This document shows, piece by piece, positions 1 to 6,988 of a stretch of 20,554 bases of DNA. Within the stretch, counting starts at the first letter, position 1. Each line of letters begins with the position of its first letter. Under the pieces are notes generated by a model. That model searched no databases. It was not told the origin of the DNA and saw only the letters and a list, made by a program, of their open reading frames with translations. The stretch is from VYDC01 sp034420495 (GTDB lineage Bacteria > Chloroflexota > Dehalococcoidia > UBA2979): NCBI GenBank assembly GCA_034420495.1, contig DAOULG010000109.1:1-20554 (forward strand), written 5' to 3'. The position numbers and the translations under genes are program-made.

Positions 1-71
1 CCGTGGTCCACGTGACCAATCGTCCCCACGTTCGCGTGCGGCTTCGTCCGCTCAAACTTGTCCTTCGCCAT
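1..71 (-). CDS. tuf: Elongation factor Tu, N-terminal fragment (cut by window edge)
   Basis: EF-Tu is the GTPase that delivers aminoacyl-tRNA to the ribosome. Only the first 23 codons are present. They read MAKDKFERTKPHANVGTIGH followed by VDHG, the diagnostic EF-Tu N-terminus including the start of the G1 (P-loop) region GHVDHGKT, whose last residues lie outside the window. The start is ATG at 71..69. A purine-rich AGGGAG lies about 9 nt upstream and can serve as the ribosome binding site. It follows three tRNA genes on the same strand with a 63-nt gap, the classic tRNA-tufB arrangement, so it is probably transcribed with them. Confidence 0.96.
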   Translation of the reverse strand, partial: MAKDKFERTKPHANVGTIGHVDH

Positions 72-134
72 CCCTCTGTCTCCCTCGCACGCTCCCAGAC
101 GTTCCCTATCCGGACCAGATCTGTATCGGGATGA

Positions 135-210
135 TGGAGCCCTCAAGCAGATTCGAACTGCTGACCTCGTTCTTACCAAGAACGCGCTCTGCCGGCTGAG
201 CTATGAGGGC
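135..210 (-). tRNA. tRNA-Thr (anticodon GGT)
   Basis: A full 76-nt cloverleaf can be folded by eye on the minus strand. It has a 7-bp acceptor GCCCTCA/TGAGGGC, D stem GCTC/GAGC, anticodon stem CGTTC/GAACG with loop TTGGTAA (anticodon GGT), and T stem AGCAG/CTGCT around TTCGAAT. The 3' CCA is encoded (plus-strand TGG at 135-137). It is the last tRNA before tuf, matching the position of thrT in the E. coli tufB operon. Confidence 0.97.
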
Positions 211-238
211 CCAACTGCGCCGTGACGCCGCTCATGCC

Positions 239-324
239 TGGTGCAGGGGGCAGGATTCGAACCTGCGTAGCCTTGCGGCGGCGGATTTACAGTCCGCTGG
301 AATTAACCACTCTCCCACCCCTGC
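239..324 (-). tRNA. tRNA-Tyr (anticodon GTA)
   Basis: This is an 86-nt class II tRNA with a long variable arm and an encoded CCA (plus-strand TGG at 239-241). The acceptor is GCAGGGG/CCCCTGC, the anticodon stem is GCGGA/TCCGC with loop CTGTAAA (anticodon GTA), and the T loop is TTCGAAT. It lies 28 nt upstream of tRNA-Thr(GGT). In E. coli a tRNA-Gly sits in this gap, and here there is no room for one. Confidence 0.97.
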
Positions 325-389
325 GTCTCCGTGCACATACGCCACGGGCACCCGTCGGCACCCCCCGGGGCCCGCCGTCCCGGCGGATC

Positions 390-465
390 TGGAGCCCGAG
401 AGGGGATTCGAACCCACTAACCTACCGATTACAAATCGGTTGCGCTGCCATTGCGCCACTCGGGC
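390..465 (-). tRNA. tRNA-Thr (anticodon TGT)
   Basis: This 76-nt tRNA has acceptor GCCCGAG/CTCGGGC, D arm GCGC/GCGC, anticodon stem ACCGA/TCGGT with loop TTTGTAA (anticodon TGT), T loop TTCGAAT and an encoded CCA (plus-strand TGG at 390-392). The T stem, GTGGG against CCCCT, is imperfect, with one U-C mismatch and one G-U pair, and there appears to be one extra nucleotide between the anticodon stem and the T loop. It is first in the tRNA-tuf transcript and probably reads ACA, with wobble reading of other ACN codons. Confidence 0.94.
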
Positions 466-543
466 GGCGGGACGCCGACGATGAGCCCCGGCTCCCCGCG
501 AGGGCCGCGCGCGCCAGGCGCACACGGGCGCATCCGGCCCATG

Positions 544-573
544 AGTATATGAACGGGCTCCTCTGTACGTCTA
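544..573 (-). promoter_or_regulatory. Probable promoter of the tRNA-tuf operon
   Basis: On the minus strand, TAGACG (568-573, 4/6 to the -35 consensus) is followed after 18 nt by TATACT (544-549, 5/6 to the -10 consensus). This places transcription start near 537, about 70 nt before the mature 5' end of tRNA-Thr(TGT). The site lies just beyond the cysS stop codon in an unusually AT-rich pocket for this DNA. The stretch 466-594 contains no other gene. Confidence 0.55.
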
Positions 574-594
574 GCCGGAGCCGGCGCGGATCGG

Positions 595-2028
595 CTACCC
601 GCGGACGCCCCAGCGCGCCCCCTGCTGGCCGTCCCGCACCTCGATGCCGGCCGCGCCGAGCGCGTCGCGGATCGCATCCGAGAGCGCGAAGTCCCGCTCC
701 GAACGGGCGGTCTGCCGCAGCGCGAGCAGCGCATCGATCACGCCCGCGGCGTCGAGGCCCGCCGAGGGGACGTCGAAGCGGGCCGCGACCTCGGAGAGCT
801 CGGACCGCGACACCCGGGAGAGGCCATCGCCCGCGGCAAGCCCCAGGCCGAGCACCGACGCCAGCTCGCGGAGCGTGGCGTGCTCAGCCGCCCCGCCGGC
901 TCCCGCCTCCCTCCCCCTGTTGACGGCACGCGCCAGCTCGAAGAGCGCGGCGAGCGCCTGCGCCGTGTTCAGGTCATCGTCCATCGCCTCGATGAAGCGG
1001 GCCCGGGCCGTTACCGCCTCGGGCGCCGTCCCGTCCCCGCCGGCGGGTGACCCGGCGAGCGCCTCCGTGAGGCGATCGACGCCCCTCTGCGCCGCCGCCA
1101 GCGCCTCATCCGTGAGGTTCGTCGGCTGGCGGTAGTGCTTGGCGAGCACGAAGAGCCGGAGTGCGTCCGGCGTCCACCGGTCGAGCGCCTCGGCGACGGA
1201 GACGACGTTCCCGAGCGACTTGGACATCTTCTCGCCGTCGCGCAGCACCATCCCGTTGTGCATCCAGAGGCGAGCGAAGCTGCCCGGCCCGGTCACCGCC
1301 TCCGCCTGGGCGATCTCGTTCTCGTGGTGCGGGAAGACCAGGTCCGTGCCCCCTCCGTGCAGGGAGAAGCTCGCACCCAGGTAGCGCTGGGCCATCGCGG
1401 AGCACTCGATGTGCCATCCGGGCCGGCCGGGGCCCCACGGGGAGGGCCAGGTCGGCTCGCCCGGCTTCGCCGCCTTCCACAGCGCGAAGTCGAGCGGGAA
1501 CTCCTTCCCGGGGCCCGGCTCCTCGCGCGTGCCGGCGCGCATCTCGTCGAGCGTCCGGTGCGAGAGCTTCCCGTAGCCGGGCAGCGATCGGACCCGGAAG
1601 TAGACCCCGGCGCCCGGAACCGCGTAGCCGTGGCCGTTGCCGATGATGCGGTCGATGGCCCCGACGATCGCCTCGATCTCCGTCGTCACGCGCGGCCGCA
1701 CGTCCGGCGCCAGGATGCCGAGCGCGGCCTGCTGCCTCTCCCAGAGCTCGATGTTCTGCTGCGCGAGCGCGCCCGGATCGCGCCCGAGCTCGAGCGCGCG
1801 CTCGATGATCTTGTCGTCGACGTCGGTGTAGTTCGAGACGTAGCGGACCTCGACGTCCGGATGCCGCCACCGCAGGTAGCGGATCAGCACGCCGTAGACG
1901 AGGAGCGACATCGCGTGGCCGATGTGGCTCTCGGTGTACGGCGTCACGCCGCAGACGTAGACACCGATCCGGCCGTTCTCCGGGGCGACCTCCTCGAGGG
2001 AGCCCGAGAGCGTGCTGCGAAGCCGCAT
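595..2028 (-). CDS. cysS: Cysteinyl-tRNA synthetase
   Basis: This class I aminoacyl-tRNA synthetase charges tRNA-Cys in the cytoplasm. The 477-aa product is close to the usual length of about 460-480. The HIGH signature is at residues 35-38 and KMSKS at 267-271. The zinc ligands are visible as C26, C209 (HIECS), H234 and E238 (HHENE), nearly matching E. coli numbering, and NYTDVDDKII is at about 66-74. The ATG at 2028 overlaps the cysE stop as TGATG, so translation is probably coupled. The reading frame continues open far upstream, but that part is the wrong frame of cysE. The motif after the first zinc Cys is CGVTPY rather than the common CGPTVY, which recalls the paralogous mycothiol ligase MshC. 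However, VDDKII, KMSKSLGN and the C-terminal anticodon-binding region favour CysS. Confidence 0.95.
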   Translation of the reverse strand: MRLRSTLSGSLEEVAPENGRIGVYVCGVTPYTESHIGHAMSLLVYGVLIRYLRWRHPDVEVRYVSNYTDVDDKIIERALELGRDPGALAQQNIELWERQQAALGILAPDVRPRVTTEIEAIVGAIDRIIGNGHGYAVPGAGVYFRVRSLPGYGKLSHRTLDEMRAGTREEPGPGKEFPLDFALWKAAKPGEPTWPSPWGPGRPGWHIECSAMAQRYLGASFSLHGGGTDLVFPHHENEIAQAEAVTGPGSFARLWMHNGMVLRDGEKMSKSLGNVVSVAEALDRWTPDALRLFVLAKHYRQPTNLTDEALAAAQRGVDRLTEALAGSPAGGDGTAPEAVTARARFIEAMDDDLNTAQALAALFELARAVNRGREAGAGGAAEHATLRELASVLGLGLAAGDGLSRVSRSELSEVAARFDVPSAGLDAAGVIDALLALRQTARSERDFALSDAIRDALGAAGIEVRDGQQGARWGVRG

Positions 2029-2765
2029 CAGCGCTCGCCCGCCTCGGCCGCGTCGCCCGCGCCCTCGCCCCCGGGCTCGCCGGCCGCCACGGGCGTCGCG
2101 GCGCCCGGGACCCCCGGGGCGGGCCCCTCCGCGCCGGCGTCGCGCGCCGCGAGCTCCCGCTCGAGGCTCTCGATGCGGCGCTCCAGGGCGTCGATGCGAT
2201 CCCAGCCGGGGTCGGGGAGGCGTTCGACCGTCTCGTCGCCGGCCGCCGTGACGGCGACGACGTGGCCGGGAACGCCGACGACGGTCGCGTGCGGCGGGAC
2301 GCTCGACACCACGACCGCACCCGCCCCGATGCGTGCGTGGTGTCCGATGGTCACCGCGCCGATGATCTTCGCCCCGGCGCCCACCACGACGTGATCCTCG
2401 AGCGTCGGGTGGCGCTTCTCCCGTCTCGTCGACGTGCCGCCGAGCGTCACGCCCTGATAGAGGTGGCAGTGGTCGCCGATCTCGGCGGTCTCGCCGATGA
2501 CGACGCCCATCCCGTGGTCGATGAAGAGGCGCGACCCGATCCGCGCCCGCGGGTGAATCTCGATGCCGGTCGCCAGGCGACCGAGGTGCGCGACGAGGCG
2601 GGCCACCACGGCCAGCCCCGCCCTGTCGAGCCGGTGCGCGATGCGATGCAGCAGCAGCGCGTGGATGCCGGGATAGGCGAGGAGCACCTCCGCGGCCGAT
2701 CGCGCGGCCGGATCGCGCTCCTGCGCTGTGCGCACGGCATCCCGCACGGACGACAGCCAGCTCAT
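2028..2765 (-). CDS. cysE: Serine O-acetyltransferase
   Basis: CysE acetylates L-serine with acetyl-CoA to give O-acetylserine, the first step of cysteine synthesis. The 245-aa product has a short helical N-terminus (about 1-65) and then a left-handed beta-helix of hexapeptide repeats (about 66-165). The catalytic region is IEIHPRARIG...FIDHGMG, with H84 as the catalytic histidine, D83 next to it, and E69 where E. coli has D143, as in Bacillus-type enzymes. RHP at 118-120 and GVPG at 164-167 are also conserved. After the beta-helix there is a predicted coiled coil (about 188-210) and an Ala/Gly/Pro/Glu-rich tail of about 35 residues. The start is ATG 2765, with GAGGA about 9 nt upstream. It lies 45 nt after ispF and overlaps cysS by 1 nt. 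A small CTGCGG/CCGCAG hairpin lies in the ispF-cysE gap. Confidence 0.96.
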   Translation of the reverse strand: MSWLSSVRDAVRTAQERDPAARSAAEVLLAYPGIHALLLHRIAHRLDRAGLAVVARLVAHLGRLATGIEIHPRARIGSRLFIDHGMGVVIGETAEIGDHCHLYQGVTLGGTSTRREKRHPTLEDHVVVGAGAKIIGAVTIGHHARIGAGAVVVSSVPPHATVVGVPGHVVAVTAAGDETVERLPDPGWDRIDALERRIESLERELAARDAGAEGPAPGVPGAATPVAAGEPGGEGAGDAAEAGER

Positions 2766-2810
2766 CGGCGAGTCCTCGCGGCCTGCGGCGACTGCCCCCG
2801 CAGCTAGAGT

Positions 2811-3290
2811 TTACGCCACATCCTCTTCCAGCACGGCCACGGCCATCGCGGCGATGGCCTCGCCGCGCCCGATGTCGCCCAGTCCCTCGTTGGTGGTCGC
2901 CTTCACGTTGACCCGCCCGGTCTCGATCCCGAGCGTGCGGGCGATCGACTCGCACATCGCGGGGAGTAACGGGCCGATGCGGGGGCGCTCGGCCAGCACC
3001 GTCGCATCCACGTTGGAGACGCTGAAGCGCTGCGCGGCGATGAGCCGCGCGGCGCGGCGCAGGAGCTCGCGGCTATCGACCCCGGCGAGGGAGGGCTCCC
3101 CCGGCGGGAAGTGCTGGCCGATGTCGCCCTGGCCGGCGGCCCCGAGCAGGGCGTCGGTGATCGCGTGCAGCAGCGCATCGCCGTCCGAGTGCCCCAACAG
3201 GCGAGGGGCGCCCGCCACCTCGATCCCGCCCAGGCGGAGCGTGCCGCCGTCGTCGAGGCGGTGTACGTCGTATCCGATCCCCACGCGCAT
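2811..3290 (-). CDS. ispF: 2-C-methyl-D-erythritol 2,4-cyclodiphosphate synthase
   Basis: IspF cyclises CDP-methylerythritol 2-phosphate in the MEP route to isoprenoids. At 159 aa it has the usual family length. The metal ligands D8, H10 (GYDVH) and H42 (DALLHAI) are exactly at the family positions. LGHSDGDAL at 32-40, GDIGQHFPP at 55-63, KATTNEGLG at 130-138 and the GRGEAIA segment near 141-147 are all conserved. The ATG at 3290 shares its A with the TGA stop of ispD (TGATG), so the two consecutive MEP-pathway enzymes are translationally coupled. The frame stays open upstream to 4205, but that extension is antisense or wrong-frame sequence over ispD, so this is not an IspDF fusion. Confidence 0.97.
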   Translation of the reverse strand: MRVGIGYDVHRLDDGGTLRLGGIEVAGAPRLLGHSDGDALLHAITDALLGAAGQGDIGQHFPPGEPSLAGVDSRELLRRAARLIAAQRFSVSNVDATVLAERPRIGPLLPAMCESIARTLGIETGRVNVKATTNEGLGDIGRGEAIAAMAVAVLEEDVA

Positions 3291-4000
3291 CAGGGCGCCC
3301 CCGCTCCCGGCGCCGGGCTCCCCGGGGAGGCCGCGTCGCGCACGGCGGCCCGGAGCCGCGCGAGATCGGAGGCCGTCGTGACCTTCACGTTCCACTCCTC
3401 GCCCTCGACCAGCCAGACCGTCTCGCCGATGCGCTCCACGAGCGAGGCGCAATCGGTGGCCTCGCCCGCACCGGGGTGCGGGGCCGCCGCCAGCGCGCGC
3501 CGGAGCAGCTCGCCGGAGAATGCCTGGGGCGTCTGGGCGGCCCGCAGGGGAGCGCGGGCCGCCGTCCTCACGACGCGGCCGTCGCCGTCGACCTCCTTGA
3601 TGGTGTCGACGACGGGCACGCCGGGGAGCGCCGCCCCGTGCCTCTTCGCCGCGTCCAGCACGCGGAGCGCGAGCCGGCGCGAGGCGAGCGGGCGCGCCGC
3701 GTCGTGCACCACATACCAGCCCGCATCCGGGGCGGCCGCGACGCCGGCGGCGAGCGAGTCCTGCCGTCTCGCGCCGCCCTCCACCAGCAGCAGATCCTCC
3801 GCGGCGCCCAGCCCGGCGATCTCGTCGTGGCGGGCGCCCGGGGCGACGACCACGAGGCGATCGATGGGGAGGGAGGCGAGCATCGCGAGCGGGCGCGCAA
3901 CGAGCGGGCCCCCGTCGAGCTGCGCCCAGAGCTTCTCCCGGTCGGGCTCCGCCGCCCCGCGCATGCGCGTGGATGAGCCGGCCGCGAGGAGGATCGCCAC
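3290..4000 (-). CDS. ispD: 2-C-methyl-D-erythritol 4-phosphate cytidylyltransferase
   Basis: IspD attaches CMP to methylerythritol 4-phosphate using CTP. The nucleotide-binding loop LLAAGSSTRM is at residues 4-13, with K23 in REKLW. Further on are VHDAARPL, QTPQAF, ATDCASLVE (the family usually has TDDAS, so one Asp is Cys here) and NVKVTTASDL with the substrate-binding Lys. I chose the GTG at 4000 because GGGAGG lies 8 nt upstream and the resulting 236 aa matches the family length. An in-frame ATG at 4069 would add 23 Arg/Ala/Gly-rich residues that are not typical, but it cannot be excluded. It is the first gene of the ispD-ispF-cysE-cysS run and is divergent from the radical SAM gene. The frames and motifs leave little doubt about function. 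Confidence 0.95.
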   Translation of the reverse strand: MAILLAAGSSTRMRGAAEPDREKLWAQLDGGPLVARPLAMLASLPIDRLVVVAPGARHDEIAGLGAAEDLLLVEGGARRQDSLAAGVAAAPDAGWYVVHDAARPLASRRLALRVLDAAKRHGAALPGVPVVDTIKEVDGDGRVVRTAARAPLRAAQTPQAFSGELLRRALAAAPHPGAGEATDCASLVERIGETVWLVEGEEWNVKVTTASDLARLRAAVRDAASPGSPAPGAGAP

Positions 4001-4166
4001 GACGGCGCCCTCCCGCGGGCGCCCGCGCGGCGCCGCCCGCCCCCGCGATGCGCGGACACCCTCCGCCATACGTCACACCCCCGGTCGCACCCGGCGCGGG
4101 ACGCCGCGACGGCGACAGCGTAGCGATCCCCGCACCACCGGGCCACGCGGCGGCGCACCGGCGACG

Positions 4167-4195
4167 TGGACCCGCCGCAGGCCCTCGGCTAAGCT
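4167..4195 (+). promoter_or_regulatory. Possible promoter of the radical SAM gene
   Basis: TGGACC (4167-4172, 4/6 to -35) and TAAGCT (4190-4195, TA---T type -10) are separated by 17 nt. Transcription would begin near 4202, giving a leader of about 50 nt with a GAGGAG ribosome binding site. The rest of the divergent spacer (4001-4251) is GC-rich. A TACGCT hexamer on the minus strand (4117-4122) could serve ispD, but it has no good -35. Confidence 0.35.
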
Positions 4196-4251
4196 CGATC
4201 GTCACGTCCGGGGCCGGCAGAGCCCTGCCCGCGCCGGGGGGAGGAGCCGCG

Positions 4252-6177
4252 GTGGACGCTCTCTACACCTCGCTGCTGCGCCGCGTCGCACGCCCGGCGC
4301 GCTACACGGGTGGCGAGCTCAACTCGGTCGTCAAGGACTGGGAGCGCCACCCGATCCGCGTCGCGCTCGCCTACCCCGACCTCTACGACCTGGGGATGTC
4401 CAACCTCGGGCTGATGATCCTCTACGACATCATCAACGGGCGGGACGACGCACTCTGCGAGCGCGTCTTCTCCCCGTGGGTGGACATGGAGGAGCTGCTG
4501 CGCGCGCACGGCGAGCCGCTGCGCTCGCTGGAGAGCCACCGCCCCGTGGGCGAGTTCGACGTGCTCGGCATCACGCTGCAATACGAGGCCTGCTACACGA
4601 ACGTGCTCAACATGCTCGACCTCGCCGGGATCGCGATCCGGACCGCCGATCGTGCGGACGACGAGACGATCGTGATAGCCGGCGGCTCCTGCGCGCTCGA
4701 GCCCGAGCCCCTCGCCCCCTTCATCGACGCCTTCGCGCTCGGCGAGGGCGAGGAGCTGATCCGCGAGATCCTGGATGTCGTGGCCGCGTGGAAGCGGGGC
4801 GGCGGCGGGCCCCGCGAGGAGCTCCATCGCCGGCTGGCCGGCATCTCCGGGACCTACGTGCCCTCGCTCTACGAGCAGCGCTACAAGGACGACGGGACGA
4901 TCTCGGAGACCGTGCCCGTCGACGACGCGGCGCCGCCGCGTCCCGTGCGGCGCGTGCTGCAGCGCCTCGAGCCCGCGATCACCCGGCCGATCGTCCCGTT
5001 CATGGAGGTCGTACACGACCGCGCCGCGGTCGAGATCCAGCGCGGCTGCACGCAGGGCTGCCGCTTCTGCCAGGCGGGGATGATCTACCGCCCCACGCGG
5101 GAGCGGAGCGTCGAGGAGGTCGTCGAGGCGGCCGGCGAGCTGATGGCGAACACCGGGTACGAGGAGATCTCCCTGATGTCGCTCTCGACCACCGACCACC
5201 GCGAGATCGGCCCGATGGTCCACGCGCTGATGGATGCCCACGGCGACCGGGGGCTCAAGCTCTCGATCCCCTCGACGCGGGTCGACTCCTTCTCCGTCGA
5301 CGTCGCCAACGCCGTCGCACGCGGCAAGAAGCACACGCTCACGCTCGCGCCCGAGGCCGGCTCGCAACGTCTGCGGAACACCATCAACAAGCTCGTCTCG
5401 GAGCAGGAGATCCTCACCGCGGCGGAGAACGCCTTCGCGAACGGCTGGACCTCGATCAAGATGTACTTCATGGTCGGCCAGCCGACCGAGACCGACTTCG
5501 ACGTCGAGGAGATCGTCCGCATCGCCTCCGAGGTGCGCGCCATAGGGCGGCGCCACGTCGGCGGCCGGGCGCGCGTGCGCGTCTCGACGTCCAACTTCAT
5601 CCCCAAGGCGCACACCCCCTACCAGTGGATCGGGCAGACGGACGCCGAGACGCTGCGCCGCCGCCACCGCATCCTGCGCGACGGCTGCCGCCGCGCGAAG
5701 GTGCAGTTCAGCTGGGAGGAGCCGGAGAAGTCGCTGCTCGAGGCCGTGCTCTCGCGCGGCGACCGCCGCGTCGCCGACGTGGTCGAGACCGCCTGGCGCC
5801 TCGGCGCAACGTTCGACTCCTGGTCCGACCGCCACGACTGGTCTCTCTGGGAGCGGGCCTTCGCCGAGCACGATCTCGATCCCGCCTTCTACGGGCAGCG
5901 CGAGCGCGATCTCTGGGAGGAGCTGCCGTGGTCGCACATCCACGGCGGCATCGAGCCCTCGTTCCTCCGGGCGGAGTGGATGAAGACGCTCAACGAGGAG
6001 ATCACGCTCGACTGCAAGCGCGACCCGTGCAACGTCTGCGGCATGCAGAACGAGCACGGGGAGTGCCGTCACAAGATCTCCGAGCTCGTCTCCTTCAAGC
6101 GCGCCGGCGACGACGTCAAGGGCCGCCGCCTCGCCGAGGAGCGCGAGCGCCTCACCGCCCCGCTCACGATCGTCTAG
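4252..6177 (+). CDS. B12-binding-like/radical SAM protein of the TIGR03960 type
   Basis: The 641-aa product starts at GTG 4252, with GAGGAG ending 5 nt upstream. Residues about 35-175 resemble the Rossmann-like N-terminal domain of radical SAM proteins that carry a cobalamin-binding fold (YPDLYDLGMSNLG, then a GGSCALEPEPL segment), but no DxHxxG cobalamin ligand motif is visible. The radical SAM core follows, with the cluster motif C266-x3-C270-x2-C273 (RGCTQGCRFCQAG), SLSTTDH, LTLAPEAGS and MVGQPTE. The C-terminus has another cysteine group (C588, C593, C596, C605). This architecture matches the uncharacterised TIGR03960 family, which often sits next to a DUF2344 protein and the RNase E/G and L21/L27 genes. 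None of those are here. The enzyme should make a 5'-deoxyadenosyl radical, but its substrate is unknown. It converges with the ABC permease gene. Confidence 0.9.
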   Translation: MDALYTSLLRRVARPARYTGGELNSVVKDWERHPIRVALAYPDLYDLGMSNLGLMILYDIINGRDDALCERVFSPWVDMEELLRAHGEPLRSLESHRPVGEFDVLGITLQYEACYTNVLNMLDLAGIAIRTADRADDETIVIAGGSCALEPEPLAPFIDAFALGEGEELIREILDVVAAWKRGGGGPREELHRRLAGISGTYVPSLYEQRYKDDGTISETVPVDDAAPPRPVRRVLQRLEPAITRPIVPFMEVVHDRAAVEIQRGCTQGCRFCQAGMIYRPTRERSVEEVVEAAGELMANTGYEEISLMSLSTTDHREIGPMVHALMDAHGDRGLKLSIPSTRVDSFSVDVANAVARGKKHTLTLAPEAGSQRLRNTINKLVSEQEILTAAENAFANGWTSIKMYFMVGQPTETDFDVEEIVRIASEVRAIGRRHVGGRARVRVSTSNFIPKAHTPYQWIGQTDAETLRRRHRILRDGCRRAKVQFSWEEPEKSLLEAVLSRGDRRVADVVETAWRLGATFDSWSDRHDWSLWERAFAEHDLDPAFYGQRERDLWEELPWSHIHGGIEPSFLRAEWMKTLNEEITLDCKRDPCNVCGMQNEHGECRHKISELVSFKRAGDDVKGRRLAEERERLTAPLTIV

Positions 6178-6197
6178 GAGTCCGGGCGCCCGCCCGC

Positions 6198-6227
6198 GGC
6201 CCGCCGCCCGCGCCTCAGCGGCGGGCC
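6198..6227. terminator. Perfect 10-bp inverted repeat between convergent genes
   Basis: GGCCCGCCGC (6198-6207) and GCGGCGGGCC (6218-6227) are exact reverse complements separated by 10 nt. The hairpin lies 20 nt after the radical SAM stop, and its right arm overlaps the last codons of the permease. The hairpin forms on either transcript, so it could act in both directions, but there is no T-run, so intrinsic termination is uncertain. Confidence 0.4.
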
Positions 6228-6988
6228 TCCCAGCGAAAGAACCGGATCGCGATCAGTATCGAGGCGGCCATCCAGACGGCCATCACCGCCAGGTGCCCCG
6301 CCTCGAACCCCGTCCCCTGCTCCAGGGGGTTGAAGGAGGCCTGCAGGGCCAGGGAGAAGTGCCGGACGGGGAAGAGATCGGAGAAGGTCGTCAGCCACGC
6401 CGGCGCGTCGTCGAGCGGGATGAAGACATCGGAGATGAAGAGCAGCGGGAGGATCGACGCGTTCACGATCGCCGGCGCCGCGTCCGCGTTGGGGACCGCG
6501 CTGGTGACGGCGAGCCCGAGCGAGCTGAAGGCCGCCGAGCCCACGACGACCGTCACGGCGAAGGCCGGAAGGGTCCGCGTCGGGAACGAGACGTCGTAGA
6601 AGGCCGTACCGGCGGCCGACACCACGGCCACGAGCAGGATGCCGATCACGACGGCGTGTACGACCTTCCCGCCGAGGAGGGCCCAGGTCGGGAGCGGCGT
6701 CCCGCGGACGCGCTTCAGCAGGCCCTGATCCCGCGAGAACGAGATCCCCATCGCGACGTTGGTGTAGCAGGCCCCGATCACCGACAGGGCGATGATCCCC
6801 GGCACGTAGAACGTGGCAATCGCCACCTCCCCGCCGGACATCTCGACGGTCCTGTCCGAGAAGACGAGGTTGAAGATGACGAGGAACATCAGCGGGAAGA
6901 CGATGGTGAAGAACGCCGCCGGGGGATTGCGCCAGAACGAGCGGTTCTCGTACCGGACCTGGCGCAGCAGCAGGGCGGCGGCGCGCAC
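6215..6988 (-). CDS. ABC-2 type transporter permease
   Basis: The 257-aa integral membrane protein has about six hydrophobic segments (roughly 24-44, 56-80, 105-128, 139-163, 171-191 and 231-250), the layout of ABC-2 exporter permeases (DrrB/NodJ/NatB-like). A cytoplasmic stretch with RDQGLLKRVRGTPLP at about 86-100 is the typical coupling region, and SDVFIPLDDAPAWL at about 186-199 is the usual extracytoplasmic segment before the last helix. The GTG start at 6988 directly abuts the TAG stop of the ATPase gene with no gap, so the two are surely co-translated and form one exporter. Lipid, drug or polymer export is possible. The sequence does not reveal the substrate. Confidence 0.93.
   Translation of the reverse strand: MRAAALLLRQVRYENRSFWRNPPAAFFTIVFPLMFLVIFNLVFSDRTVEMSGGEVAIATFYVPGIIALSVIGACYTNVAMGISFSRDQGLLKRVRGTPLPTWALLGGKVVHAVVIGILLVAVVSAAGTAFYDVSFPTRTLPAFAVTVVVGSAAFSSLGLAVTSAVPNADAAPAIVNASILPLLFISDVFIPLDDAPAWLTTFSDLFPVRHFSLALQASFNPLEQGTGFEAGHLAVMAVWMAASILIAIRFFRWEARR

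Noticed and set aside
203..923. Open frames over the tRNA genes and the end of cysS
   Set aside because: They translate tRNA sequence and cysS antisense. The GRIRTC/DSNLR-type peptides are the familiar artefacts of translated tRNAs.
2783..2813. Possible internal promoter (TAAACT at 2808-2813) and CTGCGG/CCGCAG hairpin before cysE
   Set aside because: No -35 hexamer at suitable spacing. The -10-like sequence includes the ispF stop codon, and the hairpin is only 6 bp, so I did not annotate them separately.
595..2955. 786-aa minus-strand open frame apparently giving CysS a 309-residue Arg/Gly-rich N-terminal extension
   Set aside because: The extension is the wrong frame across cysE and ispF, and cysS begins at the ATG that overlaps the cysE stop.
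2811..4205. Possible IspDF bifunctional fusion from the long frame containing IspF
   Set aside because: The upstream part of that frame is not IspD. Real IspD is in another frame and ends in TGA at the ispF start.
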